NCBI RefSeq assembly: GCF_030014955.1
Contig: NZ_JAGRPV010000001.1
Location: forward strand, 3,410,001-3,474,000
Length of the DNA: 64,000 nt
Direction: 5' to 3'
Source of the DNA: Cohnella hashimotonis
GTDB taxonomy: Bacteria > Bacillota > Bacilli > Paenibacillales > Paenibacillaceae
Below the pieces are notes generated by a model. It was not told the DNA's origin. It worked only from the letters and a program-made list of their open reading frames with translations, and did no database searches. The translations under genes and the position numbers were made by a program. This document shows positions 7,988 through 15,114 of this stretch, piece after piece (position 1 is the first letter of the stretch; each line of letters begins with the position of its first letter).

Positions 7988-9300
7988 GACCGGAGCTCCA
8001 GATTAAGCAGCACCGTGTCTTTCAGCTCGGACGCGGCCTTACTGCTAGGACCGTCGTAGGCGACCTGGCCCTGATAGACCGTTTTTCCGGAGCTGGCTTC
8101 TACGACGGCTACTTTTGTAGAGGCTTTTCCCATGGCACCTTTCACCTGAACTCCCGGCACGACAAAGTAAAGTTTCCCGTCGCTGAATCTGGGCGTATAC
8201 AGCTCTTTCCCGCCCAAGTCCGAAGCATGAAGCGTGTAGGCAGCAGTCTGCGATTGGGATGAAAGATTGGTCTCCGTAATGTCGAAACTTTTACTGCTCC
8301 AACTGTTTGTATTGCTCGCTATCGTTACTGCATAAAGCTTATCGCCGTCAACGTAATAAGTTGTGTGCGCCATATTGTCCGGAATGTTCAAATCAAGCGG
8401 CTGCAGACTGCCATCTGCATATTTATAAATAAACGGTTCATATTTGATAATAGGCGGCTTTTCTGAAGCGGTAGGCGTCGAAAGATCGCCTCCGGCTGCT
8501 TTTCCCGTCACGGATTCCCTGGAAGCAAAGAGAATGGCATACATCGAATCTTCACCCGATCCACGATTTCCGGTCACCGATACGTCGTAACCCGCTCGAA
8601 CCGGCAGTTTGATCTCCCGCGTTTCCTTCAGCTTGCCTGTCGACAGATCGAATATATGATCCATAAGCTGCGGATCGATCTTTTCGTTGGTACGCGTGTT
8701 GGTAGCGCGTTCTATCAGTAAGTGAACGCGTTCGCCTTCGATCTGGAGATCCGCGAGATAAACTTGCTCCCTCGGCTGCCACGAACCCGCTTCCCAGGTA
8801 TAGTCCGCCGACTCTTCCGTTTTTTTATTTAACACGGACAGCTTTACTTTTGCCTCATTATGCTTGCGGACAAGTTCGACATAGACAAGCTTATCATCCG
8901 TCTGGTCGATCGTACCGTATTCCTTACCTCGCATAAAACTGCGATGCGCCTTGATCAGTGCTGCCGTCGACGCGGTATAAGTTTTGGAAAAAGGCAAAAT
9001 AAACAATCGGCCTACGCTGTTAGCGTCTGTGTATTCGGTTCCTTCGGCGTCTACCTTCATCGGTCGGTTGCCTAAACGGCCGATGTAACTGCCGTCAAGC
9101 TGTATCGCCGAGCCGATCGAATCGTCTCCTTCTATGGTCTCCAGATAAAAACTCGGAAGCCGTTCATCCGACGCATAGCCGTAGTAGACGGACAATGTGG
9201 CGATCGTAAATGCAGCCAGCACGCCAATCCAAGCAAATCTAAGAAGTCCCTTTCGTTTTACCCAGATACCTTGCGGGTTATCAGATTTAAACTCAGCCAT
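7984..9300 (-). CDS. Single-span membrane-anchored protein of the GntR/ABC operon, function unknown
   Basis: 438 residues. A short basic N-terminus is followed by a hydrophobic span (about residues 20-43, LLRFAWIGVLAAFTIATLSV). The rest is a long extracytoplasmic domain rich in beta-strand patterns and Ser/Thr. I do not recognise the domain; the many repeated strands suggest a beta-propeller-like fold. Its first 43 bp overlap the end of the permease gene, with GGAGG 13 nt upstream of the ATG, so a slightly later start cannot be excluded. Operon context suggests a partner or sensor for the ABC permease. Confidence 0.8.
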   Translation of the reverse strand: MAEFKSDNPQGIWVKRKGLLRFAWIGVLAAFTIATLSVYYGYASDERLPSFYLETIEGDDSIGSAIQLDGSYIGRLGNRPMKVDAEGTEYTDANSVGRLFILPFSKTYTASTAALIKAHRSFMRGKEYGTIDQTDDKLVYVELVRKHNEAKVKLSVLNKKTEESADYTWEAGSWQPREQVYLADLQIEGERVHLLIERATNTRTNEKIDPQLMDHIFDLSTGKLKETREIKLPVRAGYDVSVTGNRGSGEDSMYAILFASRESVTGKAAGGDLSTPTASEKPPIIKYEPFIYKYADGSLQPLDLNIPDNMAHTTYYVDGDKLYAVTIASNTNSWSSKSFDITETNLSSQSQTAAYTLHASDLGGKELYTPRFSDGKLYFVVPGVQVKGAMGKASTKVAVVEASSGKTVYQGQVAYDGPSSKAASELKDTVLLNLELRS

Positions 9301-10070
9301 AGGGCTACCGCGACCTCCAATCCGTAAATCGTCAAACAGACGGCTATCGTTTCCGACGGGTATAAAGGAAGCTCATTGGACATTGTCGCCAACACGAGCA
9401 AGGTAACATTGAGCGCCAGATAAAGAACCGCATAAACGATTCCGCTAATTCTGAAGCTGCGTTCCAGCAAAATACCGGTAAAAACGAGCAGCACGGCGAG
9501 CAGGCCGAGTCCGTAATTGATCAGAAACTGCTCGAAACGCAGCGGCAGCAGCAGCTTAAAGAGCTCGCTCGCATACATGGCGTCCGTAAAAATGCTTGGC
9601 TCCTTCAGCAGCTCGGGCGTCAGCATGGCATATTCGAGCTTCAGGATCGGCATGGATAACAGCTGCCAAGCCAGCATCGATAGCACGAACAAAAGAATGG
9701 CCGTCAGTTTGGCGAAGTAAAGCGGGATCCGCCCGCCGGGCACCATTAGCAGTCTATAGGCAAATGGATGACGTCCGAACCAGTCTCTGTACCAGATTAG
9801 CAGCACATAAGCGATTAAAGCGACCAGCGGCACAAGAATGCCAAGCGCGAATCCCTGCTGGGTGTTTCTGATGACTTCCACAAACGAGAGCGTATCGGGG
9901 ATTACGCCGGGCTCCCTCGTTCCTTCCTTAATGCCGAAGCGGTTGGAAAAGAAGTGGATCTCCGTCGCGACCGCCAGACATTCCACAATAAGCGCAAATA
10001 ACATCATGCCTGCCAAAATATAACGAAACCTGCGAACCTCTAACGCCAACAGCTTTAAATAGTGGGTCAC
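9258..10070 (-). CDS. ABC-2-type permease subunit
   Basis: 270 residues with about six hydrophobic spans (around 18-40, 85-105, 120-145, 185-205, 212-232, 240-260). It is the membrane partner of the ATPase encoded just upstream. GTG 10070 overlaps the ATPase stop as GTGA. Architecture and context match the Ytr-type systems of Bacilli, which are induced by wall-targeting antibiotics; the substrate here is unknown. Confidence 0.85.
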   Translation of the reverse strand: MTHYLKLLALEVRRFRYILAGMMLFALIVECLAVATEIHFFSNRFGIKEGTREPGVIPDTLSFVEVIRNTQQGFALGILVPLVALIAYVLLIWYRDWFGRHPFAYRLLMVPGGRIPLYFAKLTAILLFVLSMLAWQLLSMPILKLEYAMLTPELLKEPSIFTDAMYASELFKLLLPLRFEQFLINYGLGLLAVLLVFTGILLERSFRISGIVYAVLYLALNVTLLVLATMSNELPLYPSETIAVCLTIYGLEVAVALWLSLNLITRKVSG

Positions 10071-10756
10071 GCCCGGTACACCTCCCGCATCACGTCAAGC
10101 ACGGATTTGCCTTGTTCGTCTCGCACCTGCTCGCAATCGATGTCGCGGGCGACCTTGCCGTCCTTCAGCAGGATGGCGCGATCCAGCAAATATTCGACCT
10201 CGTCGATCTCGTGCGTCGTCACCAGCACGCCGCGGTCTTCGATCAGGCGGCTCGAGAATACCTCGCCGATCATCTCCCGGCTGAACACGTCGATCCCCGA
10301 AAAAGGCTCGTCCATCAGCACAAACTCCGTATCCGCTGCAAGTCCGAGCACCAGCCCGTATTTGGCCGCCGTCCCCTTGGACAGATTGCCGACGCGCTCG
10401 CGCCGATCGAGTCGAAAGAAGGTCATCAGCTCGTTCGCGCGCGAATCGTTCCAGCTTCTATAAAAATCCGCCATAAAAGCCAGCCCGTCTTCGAGCCTGT
10501 AGCCGCCCGGCATCGCTGCGTGATCCGGAATAAACGAGACCTTCTCGTAGAGCTCCCGCTTGGAGCCGACGCCGTCGACGCGGATGCTTCCCTTGGACAA
10601 AGGCGTCAGCCCCATGATCGCCTTGAGCAGCGTGGACTTGCCCGCGCCGTTCATCCCGACGAGGCAGGTGATCTGACCTTTGTCGGCCGTGAAAGTCACG
10701 CCGTCGAGCACCTTGCGCCAGCGATAGCGCTTGTGGGCATTTTCAATGCGAATCAT
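10067..10756 (-). CDS. ABC transporter ATP-binding protein (YtrB-like)
   Basis: 229 residues. Walker A is GMNGAGKST; the signature is NLSKGTAAK (LSKG in place of LSGG); Walker B is FVLMDEPFSGID; the H-loop is TTHE. It energises the permease encoded downstream. The start ATG overlaps the stop of the GntR gene as ATGA and the stop overlaps the permease start, so the whole unit is translationally coupled. It is likely repressed by the GntR protein and induced by its unknown ligand. Confidence 0.93.
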   Translation of the reverse strand: MIRIENAHKRYRWRKVLDGVTFTADKGQITCLVGMNGAGKSTLLKAIMGLTPLSKGSIRVDGVGSKRELYEKVSFIPDHAAMPGGYRLEDGLAFMADFYRSWNDSRANELMTFFRLDRRERVGNLSKGTAAKYGLVLGLAADTEFVLMDEPFSGIDVFSREMIGEVFSSRLIEDRGVLVTTHEIDEVEYLLDRAILLKDGKVARDIDCEQVRDEQGKSVLDVMREVYRA

Positions 10757-11178
10757 GCGTCGCCACCTCCGCCGGTCCGTTCGCGGCTGTCTGCGTCCGA
10801 CTCGTATTCTTCCCTGACCAGCTCCACGATCTCCTGGAGCGGCACCCGCATGTTGCGGATCGAGCCTATAAACGTCCTGACCGCTTCGCCCAGCAGCTCC
10901 GACCGGATACTGCGGAGCACGTCCTCATCCTTTGTGATTCGGCTTGGCGAGTTGCCTTCCGTGACGATCAAGCCTTGTTCCTCCATTTCCTTATATGCTC
11001 GCTGTGCCGTATTCGGGTTCATCTTGAGCAGAGAAGCGATCTCCCTTCTGGACGGGATCGCCTCTCCTGCCGCCAGTCGGCCCGTAACGATTCGTTCCTT
11101 GAACAGCCGGACGACTTGCAGGTATACCGGATCTCGCGTGTTGAACGCCGTCTCCATCCAGCCGCCGTGATTATCCAT
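10753..11178 (-). CDS. GntR-family repressor, YtrA subfamily
   Basis: 141 residues. The N-terminal winged helix contains PVYLQVVRLFKERIVTGRL, IPSRREIASLLKMNPNTAQR and YKEMEEQGLIV. A short helical tail of ~60 residues replaces a ligand-binding domain, as in YtrA. The start ATG 11178 follows GCGAGG by 7 nt. It leads the ABC operon and most likely represses it through the palindrome at 11233-11256. Confidence 0.93.
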   Translation of the reverse strand: MDNHGGWMETAFNTRDPVYLQVVRLFKERIVTGRLAAGEAIPSRREIASLLKMNPNTAQRAYKEMEEQGLIVTEGNSPSRITKDEDVLRSIRSELLGEAVRTFIGSIRNMRVPLQEIVELVREEYESDADSRERTGGGGDA

Positions 11179-11232
11179 CGCTTTGCCTCGCCTTGTCGTA
11201 TAGTGTGTGTACTAAGTGGTTCATACACCATG

Positions 11233-11267
11233 AGTGTATTATGCCCTTCATACACTTAGGTTGTCAA
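11233..11267 (-). promoter_or_regulatory. SigA promoter with overlapping GntR-type operator
   Basis: On the minus strand TTGACA (11262-11267) and CATAAT (11238-11243) are 18 bp apart. The inverted repeat AGTGTAT-N10-ATACACT (11233-11256) covers the spacer and -10, so a bound repressor would block polymerase. The half-site recurs nearer the gene (GTGTATGA, then GTACACAC). YtrA-type regulators use similar AGTGTA-like sites; assignment to the adjacent repressor is inferred. Confidence 0.75.
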
Positions 11268-11384
11268 TTGCATGAAAGAGAAATTTAGGAAAAATTAAAG
11301 AAATAACGGCCTCATCACGAAAAAAGCCGAAACGCCCTCCACCCCCAAGGGAATGAATGGTTCCAGCTCTTTATCATCTTTGAC

Positions 11385-11444
11385 AACTCCGAACAATAAG
11401 CCATAACTCCAAACACTAAGTCACAGCTCCGAACGCTAAGCCGC
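11385..11444. repeat. Three tandem 20-bp repeats at the 3' end of the ECF sigma gene
   Basis: AACTCCGAACAATAAGCCAT, AACTCCAAACACTAAGTCAC and AGCTCCGAACGCTAAGCCGC follow one another with an exact 20-bp period. The third copy overlaps the last codons and stop of the sigma-factor gene. Each copy carries a TAAG or TTA-type stop in the gene's direction. Confidence 0.75.
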
Positions 11445-12149
11445 TTGTCTCATGCCGAACGACATCATGGCTCTCGGCGGCAACGCCCGTAAGCTGACGG
11501 CCGCGTGCGAGGCCGCACCCTGAAGCGGCAATTGTCTCGCCTGCATGCGCGCCTCCCCGTTCGCAAGCGCCACCAGCGTCCCGATGTCCCCTCTCGCGTA
11601 GGCATCCGCCATCAGATGGGCTTCGATCCGCTCGCCCTCGTCCGCCGGAAGAGCCGGTCCCTCCTCCCGCGTGAGCGCTTCGCGGACGAGCGAGAGCGAC
11701 CTGCGCGCGCGGACAAGCGCGGCCTTGACGGCCCCTTCGGACGTAGCGAGCCGGGCTGCGGTCTCCTTGATCGAATAGTCAAGGACATCGCGCAGCAGAA
11801 ATACCGTCCGCTGCAGCTTCGGCAATTGCGCATTCAGCGCGGCGAACACCGGCGCCAGCTCCAGCGCCAGCAGCGGACGGTCATTCGCTGCCTTCTCCGG
11901 CTGCATTTCCTGCAGAAGCTTTGCCTTGCGCGATTCGCGGCGCAAGCCGTCGATCCATGTATTCCTCGCGACGCGCATCAGGAGCGCCTCCGGATTGGCA
12001 TGCCCGCCGCCTTCAAGCAAAGCGGGCAGCGCGCGGCTCCAGCTCTCCTGCGCCAGGTCCTCCGCCGCGGACCTTGAGCGAACGAGCGACAGGCTGTATC
12101 TTCCGACGCTGTCGGACAGCCGCTCCACGTCTATGACAGTATCGATCAT
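11436..12149 (-). CDS. ECF-type RNA polymerase sigma factor with short C-terminal extension
   Basis: 237 residues. Region 2 includes RSRSAAEDLAQESWSRAL and RVARNTWIDGLRRESRK; region 4 is LLRDVLDYSIKETAARLATS with EGAVKAALVRARR. A C-terminal stretch of about 80 residues contains ADAYARGDIGTLVALANGE, which resembles the start of a SnoaL-like domain of SigJ-type ECF factors, but the gene ends early. The start ATG has AGAGGAGG 9 nt upstream. No anti-sigma gene is adjacent. It is divergent from clpP and separated from it by a long inverted repeat. Confidence 0.9.
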   Translation of the reverse strand: MIDTVIDVERLSDSVGRYSLSLVRSRSAAEDLAQESWSRALPALLEGGGHANPEALLMRVARNTWIDGLRRESRKAKLLQEMQPEKAANDRPLLALELAPVFAALNAQLPKLQRTVFLLRDVLDYSIKETAARLATSEGAVKAALVRARRSLSLVREALTREEGPALPADEGERIEAHLMADAYARGDIGTLVALANGEARMQARQLPLQGAASHAAVSLRALPPRAMMSFGMRQAA

Positions 12150-12211
12150 GCTAATTTCCTCCTCTCATGACTCAAAGCCGGGTCTGGCATGCAGAATCGC
12201 CTTTTATTCAA

Positions 12212-12277
12212 GTAAACGAATTTACCGGCCCAAAAGATACGAGATTTAAAAATTTCTATCAGTCGTATCCTTTGGCC
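12212..12277. promoter_or_regulatory. Long inverted repeat between sigma factor and clpP
   Basis: GTAAA-CGAA-TTTAC (12212-12225) lies next to a large stem: GGCCCAAAAGATACGA (12227-12242) against TCGTATCCTTTGGCC (12263-12277), 20-bp loop, one mismatch plus one bulged base. No T-tract follows, so it is not a simple terminator. It could be an operator for either divergent gene or an RNA structure in the clpP leader. I see no CtsR heptad pair in this region. Confidence 0.6.
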
Positions 12278-12335
12278 GCTCGCGGACGATTACCGATGCG
12301 AATGTCCACACCACAAACGACGGGAGGAACCTGCA

Positions 12336-12923
12336 ATGAACGGCTATATTCCTTATGTGATCGACCAGACGGCGCGCGGAGAGCGCTCGTACGACATTTA
12401 TTCCAGGCTCTTAAGAGACCGCATCGTATTCCTGGGCGCTGCGATCGACGACACGATGGCCAACTCCATCGTCGCGCAGATGCTGTTCCTCGCTGCGGAG
12501 GATCCGGAGAAGCCGATCAGCATGTACATCAACAGTCCGGGCGGATCGACGACGGCGGGCATGGCGATCTACGACACGATGCAGTTCATCCGGCCGCAGG
12601 TTCATACCATTTGCACGGGGATGGCCGCATCGTTCGCGGCGATTCTGCTGCTGTCCGGCGAGAAAGGCAAGCGTTTCGCGCTCCCGAACAGCGAGATCAT
12701 GATTCATCAGCCGCACGGCGGCGTGCAGGGCCAGGCAAGCGATATCGCCATCAGCGCGAAGCGCATTCTGCTGATCCGGGAACGGTTGAACCAAATTACC
12801 TCGGATCGCACGGGCCAGCCGCTGGAACGGGTGGAAAAGGACATGGACCGGGACACCTTCATGAGCGCCGAGGAAGCGGTGGCATACGGCATCGTGGACA
12901 GCGTCATCAAGACGCAGTCTTAA
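12336..12923 (+). CDS. clpP: ATP-dependent Clp protease proteolytic subunit
   Basis: 195 residues. The serine protease chamber works with ClpX/ClpC-type unfoldases. The catalytic Ser99 lies in TGMAASFA, His124 in MIHQPHGG, and the acidic residue in [33 protein letters not shown] is the family signature. The residue after the catalytic Ser is Phe, where house-keeping ClpP usually has Met, suggesting a second paralogue. ATG follows GGGAGGA by about 8 nt. No CtsR box is visible upstream. Confidence 0.96.
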   Translation: MNGYIPYVIDQTARGERSYDIYSRLLRDRIVFLGAAIDDTMANSIVAQMLFLAAEDPEKPISMYINSPGGSTTAGMAIYDTMQFIRPQVHTICTGMAASFAAILLLSGEKGKRFALPNSEIMIHQPHGGVQGQASDIAISAKRILLIRERLNQITSDRTGQPLERVEKDMDRDTFMSAEEAVAYGIVDSVIKTQS

Positions 12924-12930
12924 GCTGCTC

Positions 12931-13476
12931 TCATTGTTCCGTCTGCGCCGCCAGCTCGCCCAGCTTGTTCATCGTGTTCCAGTTGCGCGCGGTAAGAGTC
13001 AGTTTCATCTTCTGGAACAAAATCGCAAATGCGGAATCGAGGATGCTTGGCGTGAGCAGCAAGTAAATGATCCGATCTGCAATGACGCATTGTTCGCCGT
13101 CTGCGGACAGATCTCCGATCCGAGCCGCCTGCTCGGCATCCGGCGGCATGTCCAGGAGATTGACGTAAAGCTGGCTGGCAGCCGCGATCTGCGCTTGGGA
13201 GAAGGGGCACTCGCGCAGCAAACGCTGGAGCTCGGCATTCGTCAGCAAGAGCACTGTCGCTTTTTTGACGCCGAAATTTTCGCGCAGCAGCGTCTCGAGC
13301 ATCTCGCGCAGCGCTTTCACGGAACGATCCGAGCGAAAAACGATATTGCCGCTCTGAATGTATGTGCGCACGCCTTCGAGTCCGAGCTGCTCGCAAGCCG
13401 ACTTGAGCTCGGCCATTTTCACCTTGTTGTTGCCGCCGACATTGATGCCGCGCAGCAGCGCGATATGTACGGTCAT
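12931..13476 (-). CDS. DUF1697 family protein
   Basis: 181 residues. The start MTVHIALLRGINVGGNNKVK is diagnostic for the family. It is followed by LKSACEQLGLEGVRTYIQSG and a C-terminal ARNWNTMNKLGELA, also typical. The family is widespread and of unknown function. ATG 13476 has GGGAGGA 8 nt upstream and is the family start; the frame continues further upstream without support. Convergent with clpP. Confidence 0.9.
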   Translation of the reverse strand: MTVHIALLRGINVGGNNKVKMAELKSACEQLGLEGVRTYIQSGNIVFRSDRSVKALREMLETLLRENFGVKKATVLLLTNAELQRLLRECPFSQAQIAAASQLYVNLLDMPPDAEQAARIGDLSADGEQCVIADRIIYLLLTPSILDSAFAILFQKMKLTLTARNWNTMNKLGELAAQTEQ

Positions 13477-13637
13477 TGTTATTTCCTCCCAGGCGGCGAC
13501 TCCGTGACGAGATCCTGTTATCCGGCGCTCGCAGTCGCCCGGATTATCCGGCACCCGATCTTGTCACGAATTCGTCGGTACCCTCACGGGGTAAGATTAA
13601 GTTACGATAAGGGTAACCAAATCCGGAGGTGTTGGCA

Positions 13638-13730
13638 ATGGTCTATGTCATTATTCTGATCGTCTGCATGTTCGTAGGCGGCGGCGTCATCGTGCTCGGA
13701 GGCAAGAGCGCGATCGAAGCGGGCGATTGA
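13638..13730 (+). CDS. 30-residue single-span membrane peptide
   Basis: The ORF begins MVYVIILIVCMFVGGGVIVL and ends KSAIEAGD: one transmembrane helix and a short acidic tail. CCGGAGGTG lies 6-8 nt before the ATG and a strong terminator follows at 13760-13797, so it looks like a genuine free-standing gene. I do not recognise it. Confidence 0.7.
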   Translation: MVYVIILIVCMFVGGGVIVLGGKSAIEAGD

Positions 13731-13759
13731 CCGTCCTTACCGTTGTCCGTCTAGTCAGA

Positions 13760-13797
13760 AACGCCCGCGGCCTATAATGGCTGCGGGCGTTTTTTTA
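13760..13797. terminator. Bidirectional terminator
   Basis: AACGCCCGCGGCC pairs with GGCTGCGGGCGTT (one mismatch) across a TATAAT loop, followed by TTTTTT on the plus strand. It ends the 30-residue ORF and may also serve the convergent gene ending at 13802. Confidence 0.85.
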
Positions 13798-13801
13798 CTG
13801 C

Positions 13802-14143
13802 TTAAATCCGAACCTTGATCTCGTATTTCGCACGCTCGGTGACGAGCAGCGCCGCGTCGTCCGCCGTCTCCGTCAGACTTAAGCCCTCTAGCGGAATCTC
13901 GAACGCATCGGAAGGCAAAGGCTCCTCTCTGCCTTCCGTGACGACCGTCCCGTTCCCTCTCAGCAGCAGCGAAGCGCCGTTCGTGTAGTCGTCCGGCGAG
14001 TCGCTCCGCTCTCCTCTGCGCTCGACGCGCGCAAGCCTCATTACGACCTCGTCGAGGTCGCTGTCCTCCTGTTTCGTGATGACCAGTTCCTTGTCCGTCT
14101 GCGATTCGAGCCATTGCGTGATATCGGCGAGCGATGCGGGCAT
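13802..14143 (-). CDS. Conserved hypothetical protein, 113 residues
   Basis: An acidic soluble protein. An N-terminal helix (MPASLADITQWLESQ) is followed by a beta-rich region with alternating strands (ELVITKQEDSDLDEVVMRLA, ASLLLRGNGTVV, AFEIPLEG, AKYEIKVRI). ATG 14143 is preceded by GGGAGGGG. There are no signal peptide, cysteines or recognisable motif. Function unknown. Confidence 0.75.
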   Translation of the reverse strand: MPASLADITQWLESQTDKELVITKQEDSDLDEVVMRLARVERRGERSDSPDDYTNGASLLLRGNGTVVTEGREEPLPSDAFEIPLEGLSLTETADDAALLVTERAKYEIKVRI

Positions 14144-14316
14144 ACCGGCCCCTCCCTTCTGTTGCGGCGACGAATTTTTAGCCGCCTATGCTGTCCCTTA
14201 CCCCATATGCCGGCGCATGCGACCTGGCCCGCGCCCAAATTCATACGGGCTGGTGTCCGCCGCGACATTCGCGGAATAGGCTAACGCATCATACGATTAA
14301 AATGGAGGCGGAAGCA

Positions 14317-15048
14317 ATGTACATCCATCCGAGGGGTTCATTGGGTCAAGGCTACGGCTATGGTTACGGTTACGTGCAGCCCTATAACGGGGGCGTTCCC
14401 GATTATTATGGATATCCGGGCCTCTCTTATTCGGCTGGTTATCCTGCGCGCCCTTACTATGCGGATTCTTATCAACCCGGCTCGGCTTACCCTGGCCTTG
14501 AGCAAATGCCGATGCCGGTTCTTCCCGGGGAGCAGATCGGTCCCGACAGTGCGGCGCATCATGCCGGACTTCAGACGCAAAGTCATCTCGGACCGCTTGA
14601 AGCGGGTATGCACGCGCACGGCTATTACGGCGGCGGGCACGGTACCGGCGTCCAAACCGGGGCCTACGTTGGCGGCGATTATGGGCTCGGCCTGCAGGCC
14701 GGCGGCGGCATCGGCGGCGGACAGGGCATTCATGCGAAAATCGGCGGACAGCTTGGCGGGCCGCACGGCGCAGGCGTGCAGGCCGGCGCCCAGGTCGGCG
14801 GCGGCCAAGTCGCTTCGTTCCAAGGCGGCGCTCAACTCGGAGGTCCGTACGGAGCAGGTATTCAGGCGAAAGGTCAAATGAGTGCCAACGCCGGCATTGA
14901 GGCAATGACGGGCGGACAGGTGGGAGGAAAATACGGCGTCGGTCTGGAAGCCGCCGCGCATCTGGGACCGCAAGGCGCCGGAATCCAGCTTGGCGGCCAG
15001 GCGGCCGGTCACGGAGCGGGCTTCAAGACAGGCATTAAGTGGGGATGA
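14317..15048 (+). CDS. Glycine-rich repeat protein, probable surface or spore-layer protein
   Basis: 243 residues. Residues 1-90 are rich in Gly, Tyr and Pro (GYGYGYGYVQPYNGG, then several YPGL/YPARPYY blocks). Residues 95-243 consist of about nine degenerate 12-14-residue repeats of the form GAGVQAGAQVGG, GAGIQAKGQM, GVGLEAAAHLG, ending GAGFKTGIKWG. Such repeats favour a regular beta-solenoid or fibrous assembly. There is no signal peptide, so cytoplasmic or mother-cell deposition on a spore is the likelier route; this is inference. GGAGGCGG lies 6 nt before ATG 14317, which decides the start over an ATG at 14302. Confidence 0.82.
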   Translation: MYIHPRGSLGQGYGYGYGYVQPYNGGVPDYYGYPGLSYSAGYPARPYYADSYQPGSAYPGLEQMPMPVLPGEQIGPDSAAHHAGLQTQSHLGPLEAGMHAHGYYGGGHGTGVQTGAYVGGDYGLGLQAGGGIGGGQGIHAKIGGQLGGPHGAGVQAGAQVGGGQVASFQGGAQLGGPYGAGIQAKGQMSANAGIEAMTGGQVGGKYGVGLEAAAHLGPQGAGIQLGGQAAGHGAGFKTGIKWG

Positions 15049-15082
15049 CGTTCTGAAGGCTTCTGTCTCCGATTACGTGCAT

Positions 15083-15114
15083 GCGCGCAGGCGAGCTTCG
15101 TTCGGCCTGCGCGC
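15083..15114. terminator. GC-rich stem-loop between convergent genes
   Basis: GCGCGCAGGC (15083-15092) pairs perfectly with GCCTGCGCGC (15105-15114) across 12 nt. No clear T-tract is present on either strand. It sits exactly at the junction of the convergent glycine-rich and kinase genes. Confidence 0.45.

Noticed and set aside
10112..11170. 352-codon plus-strand frame
   Set aside because: Antisense to the ABC ATPase and GntR genes, which have clear motifs. No ribosome site or family motif.
14290..14297. CATACGAT as a SigE/SigK-type -10 box for the glycine-rich gene
   Set aside because: The predicted transcript would begin at the ribosome site itself, leaving no usable leader, and no matching -35 was found.
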